From contig NZ_JACAQA010000018.1 of the NCBI RefSeq assembly GCF_013385425.1, forward strand, positions 248,001 to 312,000: 64,000 nt of DNA, in the 5' to 3' direction. The DNA comes from Pseudomonas gingeri (GTDB lineage: Bacteria; Pseudomonadota; Gammaproteobacteria; Pseudomonadales; Pseudomonadaceae). Both the position numbers and the translations under genes were made by a program. This document shows, piece by piece, positions 50,020-59,116 of this stretch (positions are counted from its first letter, which is position 1; each line of letters begins with the position of its first letter). The notes beneath the pieces are model-generated. The model ran no database searches and had not been told where the DNA came from. It saw only the letters and a list, made by a program, of their open reading frames with translations.

Positions 50020-51936
50020 TCAGGCGTCCAGCTCGGCCCAACGTTCCACCATCACTTCCAGCTCGACCTGGAGTTTTTCCAGCCCGGCGATGACCGCGGC
50101 GGTCTCCGCCGCCGGACGCTGATAGAACCTCGACTCGGCCATTTCGGCTTCAACAGCGGCAATCTGTTGTTCCTTGGCTTCGATTTCACCCGGCAACGCT
50201 TCCAGCTCGCGCTGCAATTTGTAGCTGAGCTTTTTCTTCGCCACCGGCTGTTCGACCGCTGCCGCAGGTGCCGGCGCAGCCGCCACTACCGCGGAGTTGA
50301 GCTCGGCCTTGCCGGATTTGTTCTCGGTCACACCGAGCAAACGCGGCGAACCGCCCTGGCGCAGCCAGTCCTGGTAACCACCGACGTACTCGCGCACCTT
50401 GCCCTCGCCTTCGAAAACCAGGGTGCTGGTGACCACGTTGTCGAGGAAAGCCCGGTCGTGGCTGACCATCAGCACGGTACCGCTGAACGTCAACAACACT
50501 TCTTCCAGCAACTCGAGGGTTTCCACATCGAGGTCGTTGGTCGGTTCGTCGAGTACCAGCAGGTTGGACGGTTTGCTGAACAACTTGGCCAGCAGCAGGC
50601 GCGCGCGCTCACCACCGGACAAGGCCTTGACCGGCGTACGCGCACGCTGCGGGCTGAACAGGAAGTCGCCCAGGTAGCTCAGCACGTGACGGCTCTGGCC
50701 ATCGATGTCGATAAAGTCGCGACCTTCGGCGACGTTGTCGATCACGGTCTTTTCCAGGTCCAGTTGATGGCGCAACTGGTCGAAGTAGGCCACGTCGATG
50801 CGCGTCCCCTCTTCCACCGTGCCGCTGGTCGGCTGCAGGCCATTGAGCATCAGCTTGAGCAGAGTGGTCTTGCCGGTGCCGTTGGCTCCGAGCAGGCCGA
50901 TCCGGTCGCCACGTTGCAGGACCATGGAGAAATCCTTGATCAGGAACGGGCCACCCGGGTGCGCGAAGCTGACGTTTTCCAGCACCATCACCTGCTTGCC
51001 GGACTTGTCGGCGGTATCGAGCAGGATGTTCGCCTTGCCGGTGCGCTCGCGACGCTCGCTACGCTCCACACGCAGGGCTTTCAAGGCGCGCACACGGCCT
51101 TCGTTACGGGTGCGGCGGGCCTTGATGCCCTGGCGGATCCAGACTTCTTCCTGGGCCAGGCGCTTGTCGAACAGCGCATTGGCGGTTTCCTCGGCCGCCA
51201 GCGTGGCTTCCTTGTGCACCAGGAAGCTGGCGTAGTCGCCGTTCCAGTCGATCAGGCCGCCGCGATCCAGTTCGAGGATGCGGGTGGCCAGGTTCTGCAG
51301 GAAAGAACGGTCGTGGGTGATGAACAGCACCGCGCCCTGGAAATCCTTCAAGGCTTCTTCCAGCCAGGCGATCGCACCGATGTCCAGGTGGTTGGTCGGT
51401 TCGTCGAGCAGCAGCAGGTCCGGTTCCGAGACCAGTGCCTGGGCCAGCAGGACGCGCCGACGCCAGCCGCCGGACAACTCGGCGAGGGTCTTGTCGGCCG
51501 GCAGTTGCAGGCGACTCAGGGTGCTGTCGACCAGGGTCTGCAAGCGCCAGCCATCGCGGGCTTCGAGGTCGTGCTGGACATGCATGAGCTTGTCCAGGTC
51601 GGCATCGGTGACGATGTTCTGGCTCAGGTGGTGGTACTCGGCGAGCAACGCGCCGACCCCGTCCAGGCCCTCGGCAACCACATCGAACACGGTGCGATCG
51701 TCGGCCAGCGGCAACTCTTGCGGCAACTCGCCGATCTTGAGGCCGGGCGCACGCCAGACGGAGCCGTCATCGGGCTTTTGCACGCCCTTGACCAGCTTCA
51801 ACATACTGGACTTGCCTGTGCCGTTGCGGCCGATGATGCACACCCGCTCACCACGGGCGATCTGCCACGACACCTTGTCCAACAACGGCATGGCGCCGAA
51901 GGCAAGGGACACATCGCTGAATTTGAGCAGGGTCAT
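50020..51936 (-). CDS. uup: ABC-F family ATPase Uup
   Basis: The 638 residues hold two ABC domains and no membrane segments. Walker A motifs are GRNGTGKSS near residue 38 and GANGTGKTT near 350; signatures are LSGGWRRRVLLAQAL near 155 and LSGGERARLLLAKLF near 440. The linker between domains is basic (KARRTRNEGRVRALKALRVERSERRERTGKA), as in ribosome-binding ABC-F proteins. The C-terminal coiled coil (about 560-638) is the DNA-binding-like arm of Uup. ABC-F proteins act on the ribosome or, for Uup, on genome stability. ATG at 51936 has GGAG 6 bases upstream. Confidence 0.93.
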   Translation of the reverse strand: MTLLKFSDVSLAFGAMPLLDKVSWQIARGERVCIIGRNGTGKSSMLKLVKGVQKPDDGSVWRAPGLKIGELPQELPLADDRTVFDVVAEGLDGVGALLAEYHHLSQNIVTDADLDKLMHVQHDLEARDGWRLQTLVDSTLSRLQLPADKTLAELSGGWRRRVLLAQALVSEPDLLLLDEPTNHLDIGAIAWLEEALKDFQGAVLFITHDRSFLQNLATRILELDRGGLIDWNGDYASFLVHKEATLAAEETANALFDKRLAQEEVWIRQGIKARRTRNEGRVRALKALRVERSERRERTGKANILLDTADKSGKQVMVLENVSFAHPGGPFLIKDFSMVLQRGDRIGLLGANGTGKTTLLKLMLNGLQPTSGTVEEGTRIDVAYFDQLRHQLDLEKTVIDNVAEGRDFIDIDGQSRHVLSYLGDFLFSPQRARTPVKALSGGERARLLLAKLFSKPSNLLVLDEPTNDLDVETLELLEEVLLTFSGTVLMVSHDRAFLDNVVTSTLVFEGEGKVREYVGGYQDWLRQGGSPRLLGVTENKSGKAELNSAVVAAAPAPAAAVEQPVAKKKLSYKLQRELEALPGEIEAKEQQIAAVEAEMAESRFYQRPAAETAAVIAGLEKLQVELEVMVERWAELDA

Positions 51937-52150
51937 GAGCTTCTCCAAAAACCGGGCGCGCATTCTACCTGACTTGAGCCTGGAGGCGGCCGGCAATTTT
52001 ATCGGCACCTCGGTTCAAGATGACAATTGGTATCAAGTTACGTACGACAACCGGTAAAACGTTCTCCCACGGATGGCAAACAGCTAAGCTATTAGTAATC
52101 AGCCGCGGAATTTTCCACGGCTTGTCAGGTTTTATTTTCTCGGAACTCCC

Positions 52151-54079
52151 ATGCGCAGCCGTCTGTTCAATTTTTTATCGTGTCTGCTTCTTTCTACCTG
52201 CGCCGTCCAAGCCGCCCAGGCGCTAGAGCTCTCCCAGCAACGCCAGTTTTACGATGAAGCCAAGCGCGCCCTCGCCAACGGCGACTCGGGCCCTTATTTC
52301 CGTTACCAGGATGCCCTCCAGAGCTATCCGCTGGAGCCCTACCTGGCCTACGACGAGTTGACCGCGCGCCTGAAAACCGCGAGCAATGCCGAGATCGAGC
52401 AATTCCTCGCCGCCCATGGCGACCTGCCCCAGGCCAACTGGATGAAGCTGCGCTGGTTGCGCTGGCTGGCCGAACGCGGCGACTGGCAGCCCTTCGTCAA
52501 GTACTACGACCCCAAACTGAATTTCACCGAACTGGACTGCCTCTACGGCCAGTATCAGCTCAGCCATAACCTGCGCGCCGAGGGCTATGCCACGGCGGAA
52601 AAGCTCTGGATGACCGGCAAGACCCAACCGAGTGCCTGCGACGCCCTGTTCAGCAGTTGGGCCGCCGATGGCCAATTGACCGAACAGAAACGCTGGCAGC
52701 GCCTGAAACTGGCAGCCGATGCACGCAACTATGGCCTGGCCAGCAGCCTGGCCAGCGGACTGACCACCCTTGCGCCCCAGGGACGCCTGCTGATCGACGT
52801 GGCGCAGAAGCCGGAACTGTTGAGCCAATCCTCGCGCTTCCTTCCGGCGGATGAGGCCATGTCCGATGTCGTCGGCCTCGGCCTGCGTCGCCTGGCTCGC
52901 CAGGACCCGGACAAGGCCATGCCCCTGCTCGACAGCTATGCCGCGAGCATGCACTTCTCCCGTGACGAAAAGGTTGCGATCGCCCGCGAAATCGGCCTGA
53001 CCCTGGCCCGCCGCTACGACAGCCGCGCACTGGAGATCATGACCCAGTACGACCCGGAGTTGCGCGACAACACCGTGACCGAATGGCGCCTGCGCCTGCT
53101 GCTGCGCCTGGGCCGCTGGGAAGACGCCTACCAACTGACACGCCGACTGCCACAGGACCTGGCGACCACCAATCGCTGGCGCTACTGGCAAGCCCGCAGC
53201 CTGGAGCTGGCGGAACCGGAAAATCCGCAAGCCCTGGTATTGCTGAAGAACGTCGCCCGCGAACGCGACTTCTATGGTTTCCTGGCCGCGGACCGCTCGC
53301 AGACGCCTTACCAACTGACCAACCGCCCCCTGGTGCTCAGCGCACAGGTGATGAACAAGGTCCGCAATACCCCGGGCATACTCCGCGCGCTGGAACTGCA
53401 TGACCGCGGCCAGGTGGTCGACGGGCGCCGCGAGTGGTATCACGCCAGCCGTCTGTTCAGCCGTGATGAAATGGTCGCCCAGGCCAAGCTGGCCTATGAC
53501 CTGAAATGGTATTTCCCAGCCATCCGCACCATCAGCCAGGCGCAATACTGGGATGACCTGGATATCCGCTTCCCCATGGCCCATCGCGACACCCTGGTGC
53601 GTGAAGCCAAGATTCGCGGGCTGCACTCGAGCTGGGTGTTTGCCATTACCCGCCAGGAAAGCGCCTTTATGGATGATGCCCGCTCAGGCGTGGGGGCCAG
53701 CGGCTTGATGCAACTGATGCCGGGGACCGCCAAGGAAACCGCGCGCAAGTTCAGCATTCCACTGGCCTCGCCGCAGCAGGTACTGGACCCGGACAAGAAC
53801 GTCCAACTGGGGGCGGCCTACCTGAGCCAGGTGCACGGCCAGTTCAACGGTAACCGCGTGCTCGCGACCGCCGCCTACAACGCCGGCCCCGGCCGCGTCA
53901 GGCAGTGGCTCAAGGGCGCCAACCACCTGGGCTTCGACGTGTGGGTGGAAAGCATTCCGTTCGACGAAACCCGCCAATACGTGCAGAACGTGTTGTCATA
54001 CTCGGTGATCTACGGTCAGAAGCTCAACGCACCACAGCCGTTGGTGGATTGGAACGAGCGCTATTTCGACGACCAATAA
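52151..54079 (+). CDS. slt: Soluble lytic murein transglycosylase
   Basis: The product is 642 residues. A signal peptide (SRLFNFLSCLLLSTCAVQAAQA) exports it to the periplasm. The large superhelical U and L domains (about 25-450) are followed by the catalytic SLT domain at about 475-620, with the catalytic Glu in ITRQESAFMDDARSGVGASGLMQLMPGTA and AAYNAGPGRVRQWL later. Slt cleaves glycan strands to 1,6-anhydro-muropeptides, the substrate pool used by NagZ (also in this window). Divergent from uup. Confidence 0.96.
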   Translation: MRSRLFNFLSCLLLSTCAVQAAQALELSQQRQFYDEAKRALANGDSGPYFRYQDALQSYPLEPYLAYDELTARLKTASNAEIEQFLAAHGDLPQANWMKLRWLRWLAERGDWQPFVKYYDPKLNFTELDCLYGQYQLSHNLRAEGYATAEKLWMTGKTQPSACDALFSSWAADGQLTEQKRWQRLKLAADARNYGLASSLASGLTTLAPQGRLLIDVAQKPELLSQSSRFLPADEAMSDVVGLGLRRLARQDPDKAMPLLDSYAASMHFSRDEKVAIAREIGLTLARRYDSRALEIMTQYDPELRDNTVTEWRLRLLLRLGRWEDAYQLTRRLPQDLATTNRWRYWQARSLELAEPENPQALVLLKNVARERDFYGFLAADRSQTPYQLTNRPLVLSAQVMNKVRNTPGILRALELHDRGQVVDGRREWYHASRLFSRDEMVAQAKLAYDLKWYFPAIRTISQAQYWDDLDIRFPMAHRDTLVREAKIRGLHSSWVFAITRQESAFMDDARSGVGASGLMQLMPGTAKETARKFSIPLASPQQVLDPDKNVQLGAAYLSQVHGQFNGNRVLATAAYNAGPGRVRQWLKGANHLGFDVWVESIPFDETRQYVQNVLSYSVIYGQKLNAPQPLVDWNERYFDDQ

Positions 54080-54088
54080 TCTGGTTTT

Positions 54089-54115
54089 GTAGGAGCCGGC
54101 TTGTCGGCTCCTACA
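54089..54115. repeat. Short REP-derived inverted repeat
   Basis: GTAGGAGCCGGC and GTCGGCTCCTAC flank a three-base loop. The core matches the arm ends of the REP elements at 11981 and 55023. It lies just after slt and may act as its transcript end. Confidence 0.8.
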
Positions 54116-54138
54116 GTGACCGCGCCTGTAAAACCCTG

Positions 54139-54945
54139 CTATTCGAGCACCGTCACCGGCATCCCGACTTCCAGAACACCCTGGCCGTCATTGACCAGGT
54201 TCTGCCCGAACATCACATCGCCGCCCTGCTCGCGGTAAGTCTTGAGGGTCGTCAAGGGCTCGCGGTCGGCACTGCGCTCGCCGGTCTGCGGATCGAGGGT
54301 GGTCAGGATGCAGCGGGAACAGGGTTTCACCACCCGAAACTCGACATCGCCGATGCGAATTCGCTTCCAGCCGTCTTCGGCAAAGGCATCGCTGCCCTCG
54401 ATCACAAGGTTTGGCCGGAAGCGCAGCATTTCCAGCTTACGCCCGACCTTCTGCGACAGGTCATCCAGAGAAGCCTGGCCGATCAGCAGCAAAGGAAAAC
54501 CATCGGCAAACGCCACCCGATCCTCTTCCTTGCCGTAGCCGGCCTCAGTGAGGCGGGCGCGCTCCAACGGCACATGCACCAGGCGGGTCGGCTTGCCGAT
54601 AAACCCGCTCAGCCAGGCCGCCGCCTCATCGCCGGCATCCGGCACACGCAAGGTGTCGCTCCAGATGGTCACGCCACGCAAAGTGTCGTCCTTGCCGGGC
54701 AAGGCCACGTCCAGCGCCGAATGGCCGGGAGCACTCAGGGTCAGGCCGCAGGCAGAGTTCCACAGCGCCGACAACTGACTCATCTTGCCCACCGCGCGCT
54801 GGGTCAGAAAGCGCCCACTGGCCTCGTCCACCAGCATCCAGCGCCGATCCCCGGCCAGGCCCAGCTCGTCCAGCGGACTCTGGCGCAAGGCCTCGCCCCG
54901 GGCTGATTTCAACGGATATCGATACAGCGCGCTCAGACGCAACAT
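54139..54945 (-). CDS. MOSC-domain protein (YcbX-like)
   Basis: This 268-residue protein has an N-terminal MOSC beta-barrel (LRLSALYRYPLKSARGEALRQSPLDELGLAGDRRWMLVDEASGRFLTQR) and a C-terminal MOSC domain with the conserved Cys in KPCSRCILTTLDPQTGER. MOSC proteins carry molybdenum cofactor and act in N-hydroxylated base detoxification (YcbX, with a reductase partner) or related reactions. Unlike E. coli YcbX there is no C-terminal ferredoxin domain, so a separate partner would supply electrons. ATG at 54945 has GGAG 7 bases upstream. Confidence 0.9.
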   Translation of the reverse strand: MLRLSALYRYPLKSARGEALRQSPLDELGLAGDRRWMLVDEASGRFLTQRAVGKMSQLSALWNSACGLTLSAPGHSALDVALPGKDDTLRGVTIWSDTLRVPDAGDEAAAWLSGFIGKPTRLVHVPLERARLTEAGYGKEEDRVAFADGFPLLLIGQASLDDLSQKVGRKLEMLRFRPNLVIEGSDAFAEDGWKRIRIGDVEFRVVKPCSRCILTTLDPQTGERSADREPLTTLKTYREQGGDVMFGQNLVNDGQGVLEVGMPVTVLE

Positions 54946-55022
54946 GTCCAGCTCCCGGAGAGACAAAACAGCGATTCTACAGGAGGGCGGGCACGACGGC
55001 ATTTTTGCGCTGGAACGCGATT

Positions 55023-55109
55023 TTGTGGGAGCTGGCTTGCCGGCGATGACGCCCACAAAATCAATGCAAGGCTTACCGACCTCATCGCCGGCAAGCCGGC
55101 TCCTACAGG
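55023..55109. repeat. REPIN with two inverted REP sequences
   Basis: The left arm (55023-55050, TTGTGGGAGCTGGCTTGCCG...) and right arm (55081-55109) form an inverted pair containing GGCTTGCCGGCGATGA and its reverse complement, the typical P. fluorescens-group REP. It lies between the MOSC gene start and the cheV end. Confidence 0.9.
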
Positions 55110-55137
55110 TTCAGCGGTGTTTGCAAGTCCGCGGGGA

Positions 55138-56067
55138 TCAGGCGTTATCCAGCATCAACCGCTGACGTACCACATCCACCAACTTGTCCGGCTGGAACTT
55201 GGAGAGGAAGTTGTCGCAACCGACCTTCTTCACCATGGCATCGTTGAAGCTGCCGGACAACGAGGTATGCAGGACCACATACAGCCCGCGCAGGCGAGGG
55301 TCGTTACGAATTTCGGTGGTCAGGCGGTAACCGTCCATTTCCGGCATTTCCGCGTCGGTGAAAACCATCAGCAGCTTGTCGGTCATCACCGCACCGCCAT
55401 CCGCCCAGCCCTTGAGCATGTTCAGGGCCTTCAAGCCGTCGCTGGCGATGTGCATTTTCACCCCCAGTTGCCCGAGGGTATCGCGCAACTGGGACAGGGC
55501 CACGTTCGAGTCGTCGACCAACAGCACTTCACGGCCACGGGCCTGCTCCATGATCGGGTCGTCAAGCTTTTCACGGGACACCTTGGCGTTGTACGGCACG
55601 ATCTCGGCCAGGACCTTTTCCACGTCGATGATTTCCACCAACTGGTCGTCCACCTTGCTGATGGCGGTCAGGTAATGCTGGCGACCGGCGCTGGTCGGCG
55701 GCGGCAGAATGGCTTCCCAGTTCATGTTGACGATGCGGTCCACGCCACCGACCAGGAACGCCTGCACCGAACGGTTGTACTCGGTGACGATGATAGTACT
55801 GTCGGGCCCCGGCACCAGCGGACGCATGCCGATCGCCTGGGACAGGTCGATCACCGGCAGTGTCTGGCCGCGCAGGTTGACCACGCCGCAGACAAACGGG
55901 TGACGCTGGGGCATCAAGGTCAACTTGGGCAGTTGCAGCACTTCCTGGACCTTGAACACGTTGATCGCAAACAGCTGGCGCCCCGCCAGACGGAACATGA
56001 GAATTTCCAGCCGGTTCTCACCCACCAGTTGCGTACGTTGATCTACTGTGTCGAGAATGCCGGCCAT
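55138..56067 (-). CDS. cheV: Chemotaxis coupling protein CheV (CheW-receiver fusion)
   Basis: This 309-residue fusion has a CheW-like domain at 15-160 (LEILMFRLAGRQLFAINVFKVQEVLQLP; GVVNLRGQTLPVIDLSQAIG) followed by a receiver at 178-305 with Asp185/Asp186 and phosphorylation site Asp238 (FTDAEMPEMDGYRL). CheV couples receptors to CheA and can be phosphorylated for adaptation or as a phosphate sink. No receptor or CheA is adjacent. ATG at 56067. Confidence 0.95.
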   Translation of the reverse strand: MAGILDTVDQRTQLVGENRLEILMFRLAGRQLFAINVFKVQEVLQLPKLTLMPQRHPFVCGVVNLRGQTLPVIDLSQAIGMRPLVPGPDSTIIVTEYNRSVQAFLVGGVDRIVNMNWEAILPPPTSAGRQHYLTAISKVDDQLVEIIDVEKVLAEIVPYNAKVSREKLDDPIMEQARGREVLLVDDSNVALSQLRDTLGQLGVKMHIASDGLKALNMLKGWADGGAVMTDKLLMVFTDAEMPEMDGYRLTTEIRNDPRLRGLYVVLHTSLSGSFNDAMVKKVGCDNFLSKFQPDKLVDVVRQRLMLDNA

Positions 56068-56632
56068 TAATGACTCCTGGGCTTGCTGCTGAAAGTGACA
56101 TTGAATAGGTTATCGGCGGAGAATATCGGAGCTTGACCCTCCGGCCAAATACCTGCCAAAAGCATTGATGTCACATTAGCATCATGCTTTACTCAGTTCA
56201 CCCCCTCCTTGTTGCCATGCGCGACCGCAAATGGCAGTCAGAGTTCCCCATACTAGGGGAATCCCCTAGTGACAATCAGGCCCAACCTGATATTCGCGAT
56301 ATCCAATAGCCATTAATGTGACGCCATTCTCATTGCATGAATGGAGTCAGGCTTTTGCTTTCGATTGCAGGACCTCGGCCAGACAGCCCGGTGAACACCT
56401 TCACCCATCGTGCTCAAGCCCTCTGGACCGCCGCTTCCGGTGAATTTCTGCGGACCTGCCCGCGGCGCTTTCGGGTGCCCGCCAACTTGCACCTGAGAAC
56501 GAAATGCAATAGCTGTAATTCGAAACAATCAGAAACAGACTACAGACACACGCGCCCTGTCGGCATTAACTTTAAAACCGTTCGCCCCGTGCGACCTTCT
56601 ATCGCCTGCCTATGCATTCAAGGAGATAAAGC
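56068..56632. other. Intergenic region left of the Hpt-like gene
   Basis: 565 bases separate the divergent cheV and Hpt-like genes. The notable element is the palindrome at 56252-56270. I see no small gene; open frames such as 56337-56639 show no codon bias. Confidence 0.6.
56252..56270. promoter_or_regulatory. Perfect 19-base palindrome
   Basis: ACTAGGGGA-A-TCCCCTAGT lies 182 bases before the cheV start and 363 before the Hpt-like gene. It could be an operator for a dimeric regulator; the regulator is not identified. A NarL-type response regulator gene lies 2.2 kb to the right, but a link is only speculative. Confidence 0.5.
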
Positions 56633-57097
56633 ATGCTGAACGGTAAAGAACGGCAAGCCAGCCTGCCGGAGTTCCTGGTCGAGGCCCAAGCCCTGCAAAC
56701 GAAAATGCAGGAGTGCTGCCAGCACCTGGAGCTGATCCGCAACGACAAGGACGCCATCGATTGCCTTCTCGTCTCGCTGCACACCCTGGCCATCTGCGCG
56801 CAAGGCCTGGGCGTACGCTCCATGGCCCGGTTCTCGCGCCAGATCCACGCCCTCCTGAGCCAGCCCCAGGACCCGCTGAACCTGCATGAAGACGCCTTGC
56901 TGGCCCTGCGCAATTGCTTGACGCTGCTGGCCTGGCAAGTCGAATTGATCGACCCGCGTACCGGTCAACTGGGCCTGGACGACGACGAAGAGTCCGAACT
57001 GATCACCGCGCTCGCCATCCAGACCGGCCAATATGGCTCCGCTATCACCGAGCCCAGGACCTTCACCCTGATCACCTTCCCCGAACGATCCGTTTGA
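56633..57097 (+). CDS. Hpt-like helical protein
   Basis: This 154-residue protein has an excellent ribosome site (AAGGAGAT before ATG). Residues 15-110 look like a four-helix bundle. The motif LLVSLHTLAICAQGLGVRSMARFSRQIHALL at about 45-75 matches the histidine phosphotransfer pattern HTLxxxAxxxG, with His50 in the place of the phosphorylated His, although the usual Lys-Gly after it is replaced by Ala-Ile. A possible role is phosphotransfer or regulation in a nearby signalling pathway (CheV on the left, a two-component pair on the right). The C-terminal 50 residues are acidic and unstructured-looking. Confidence 0.7.
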   Translation: MLNGKERQASLPEFLVEAQALQTKMQECCQHLELIRNDKDAIDCLLVSLHTLAICAQGLGVRSMARFSRQIHALLSQPQDPLNLHEDALLALRNCLTLLAWQVELIDPRTGQLGLDDDEESELITALAIQTGQYGSAITEPRTFTLITFPERSV

Positions 57098-57566
57098 ACC
57101 GTTCGCCCTCCTCGCGCCTTCGACCCGCCCTCTTCATACCTAAAAACGACAATAACAACTCCCCTCGAACTTTCAGGTTTCAGGCGATGGTTTTTTAATG
57201 CAAAAAGAATAACTAGCGTCTACGCGATAAAGCCCCCCGGAACAGCCATCGGGCTTCAGTTGGAGTAAGCTTGCCCAAGGGTATTTTGTGGAACAAACGT
57301 ACGATAAAAGTTGACCGCTCGGACATATACCGGCCGAGAGCGACTGCTCCCGAATCGCGTGCTACCATGCCGTTTATTCGCATATGTACTTGTACAGCTT
57401 AGTAATTTTGTAAATAGATATCAAAATGACATCATTGCGCAAAGTTTCTCACCCTGACACTGTTTCACCTCGAACGCACACATTAAACCGTACCCGTTTT
57501 TCAAACTTGGCCTGTCGGTTGTCCTGACGGTCTACCCGTAGCGAACATTCATCGGCTCCATACGCT
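57098..57566. other. Intergenic region before the two-component pair
   Basis: About 470 bases, the middle part AT-rich. A loose hairpin AAGCCC...GGGCTT near 57231-57257 could end the Hpt-like gene transcript, and CTCGG/CCGAG near 57327-57347 forms a small stem. Neither is strong, and no gene is supported. Confidence 0.5.
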
Positions 57567-58457
57567 ATGTACGCCAGCCTCAAGTCATTCAAGCCTTGGC
57601 TCCCGTCTCGAAAAAATGCCCGCCGGCTGACAGTCGTGCTATGCGTCAGTTCGGCCATCGCCAGCCTGCTCATCTACAGCACCTGTACAGGCTTCCCGAC
57701 GGGATTGTTGATCCTCAACCTGGCCGCCCTGGCCAGCGTCTGGCTCCAGCACCGCGACGCCGGCACCTCCATCCAGTTCCAGCCGCAGGAACTGGCCGAT
57801 CGCCTGCTCCAGGTGCAAGAGAACGAGCGGCATCGCCTCAGCCGCGAACTGCATGATGACATCGGCCAGTTGCTCACCGCGGCCAAGCTCCAGACCCAGT
57901 GGTTGCAACGGCGCTTGCCCGACGACCTGCAAAGTCACTGCGAGACCCTGGGCAACACCCTCGACGAAACCCTGGCCAAGGTTCGCGACGTTTCAGCCAT
58001 TCTCAATCCCCGCCAGTTGACCAGCCTTGGCCTGGAGGCCAGTCTGCGCGCGCATTTGCTCAAGACCCTGGAAAACACCAGCGTGCTCTGGAGCCTGGAG
58101 TGTCACCAGCGGCTGACCGGCATCCCCGAGGAGATGGCGGTGACCGCCTTCCGCGTGACCCAGGAAGCCGTCACCAACATGCTGCGCCATGCCCAGGCGC
58201 GTAACCTGCTGGTGCGTATCCAGCGCTTGCCCGAAGGCTTGTCCCTGCACATCGCCGACGACGGCCAGGGCTTTTCGCCGGCGCGCAATCCCGGCGAGGC
58301 GGGCCAGCGCGGCATGGCCGGCATGGCTGAACGCATTGAACAGGCAGGCGGAACATTGACAGTCACCAGCGGACCCGGCAAAGGTACGCAGATCGAAGCA
58401 CTGCTGCCCTGGGCGCCACGCGCCCTGGAACGCGCCAGCAAGAATAAGGCTCCATGA
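57567..58457 (+). CDS. Short-sensor histidine kinase, HisKA_3 (NarX-like) type
   Basis: This 296-residue kinase has two hydrophobic segments at about 20-39 and 44-61 with only about five residues between, so it has essentially no periplasmic sensor domain and must sense within the membrane or cytoplasm. HisKA_3 follows, with phospho-His96 in RHRLSRELHDDIGQ. The ATPase domain contains VTQEAVTNMLRHAQARN, IADDGQGF and GQRGMAGMAERIEQAGGTL. Its stop overlaps the response regulator ATG (ATGA), so they are a cognate pair. The signal is unknown. Confidence 0.9.
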   Translation: MYASLKSFKPWLPSRKNARRLTVVLCVSSAIASLLIYSTCTGFPTGLLILNLAALASVWLQHRDAGTSIQFQPQELADRLLQVQENERHRLSRELHDDIGQLLTAAKLQTQWLQRRLPDDLQSHCETLGNTLDETLAKVRDVSAILNPRQLTSLGLEASLRAHLLKTLENTSVLWSLECHQRLTGIPEEMAVTAFRVTQEAVTNMLRHAQARNLLVRIQRLPEGLSLHIADDGQGFSPARNPGEAGQRGMAGMAERIEQAGGTLTVTSGPGKGTQIEALLPWAPRALERASKNKAP

Positions 58458-59116
58458 CCTGCACCCTACTCCTGGTGGATGACCACTCACTGATCCGGGC
58501 CGGTGTCCGCGCCCTGGTACTGGATATCCCGGGTTACGCCGTGATCGGCGAAGCCAGCGACGGCGCGCAGTTGCTCGATGCCGTGGAACGGCTGAACCCG
58601 GACATCATCCTGCTCGACCTGTCCATGCGCGAAACCGGTGGCCTGGATGCCCTGCGCAAGCTCAAGGCGGTGCGCCCGCAGAGCAAGGTGCTGATCCTGT
58701 CGATGCACACCGACCCGCAATTGATCATGCAGGCCCTGGAAATCGGTGCCCACGGCTACCTGCTCAAGGACACCACCGCCACCGAACTGGCCCAGGCCCT
58801 GGATGCCCTGCGCGGCAACGAGCGCTACCTGAGCCCGGCCATCGCCCATACGGTGATCAACCAGGCCCTGACCCAGGTCCAGCGCAACCTGCCGGCCGAA
58901 CGGAGCGCCAACCACAACCTGACCGGGCGTCAGTTGGAGATCCTGCGGCTGATCGTGCGCGGCAAGTCGACCCGGGAAATCGCCAATGGCCTGGGCCTGA
59001 GCATCAAGACCGTGGAAACCCACCGTTCGCAGATCATGAAACGGCTGCAGATCTTCGACGTCGCCGGCCTGGTGCTGTTCGCCGTGCGTGAGCAGATCAT
59101 CAGCCTCGACGACTGA
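58454..59116 (+). CDS. NarL/FixJ-family response regulator
   Basis: The 220 residues hold a receiver at 1-125 (Asp9/Asp10, phosphorylation site Asp55 in ILLDLSM, Lys in YLLKDTT) and a LuxR-type helix-turn-helix at about 153-215 (LTGRQLEILRLIVRGKSTREIANGLGLSIKTVETHRSQIMKRL). It is the partner of the preceding kinase. The 3' end overlaps the convergent yegS-like gene by 17 bases, so each transcript carries antisense to the other's last codons. Target genes are not identifiable here. Confidence 0.93.
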   Translation: MTCTLLLVDDHSLIRAGVRALVLDIPGYAVIGEASDGAQLLDAVERLNPDIILLDLSMRETGGLDALRKLKAVRPQSKVLILSMHTDPQLIMQALEIGAHGYLLKDTTATELAQALDALRGNERYLSPAIAHTVINQALTQVQRNLPAERSANHNLTGRQLEILRLIVRGKSTREIANGLGLSIKTVETHRSQIMKRLQIFDVAGLVLFAVREQIISLDD

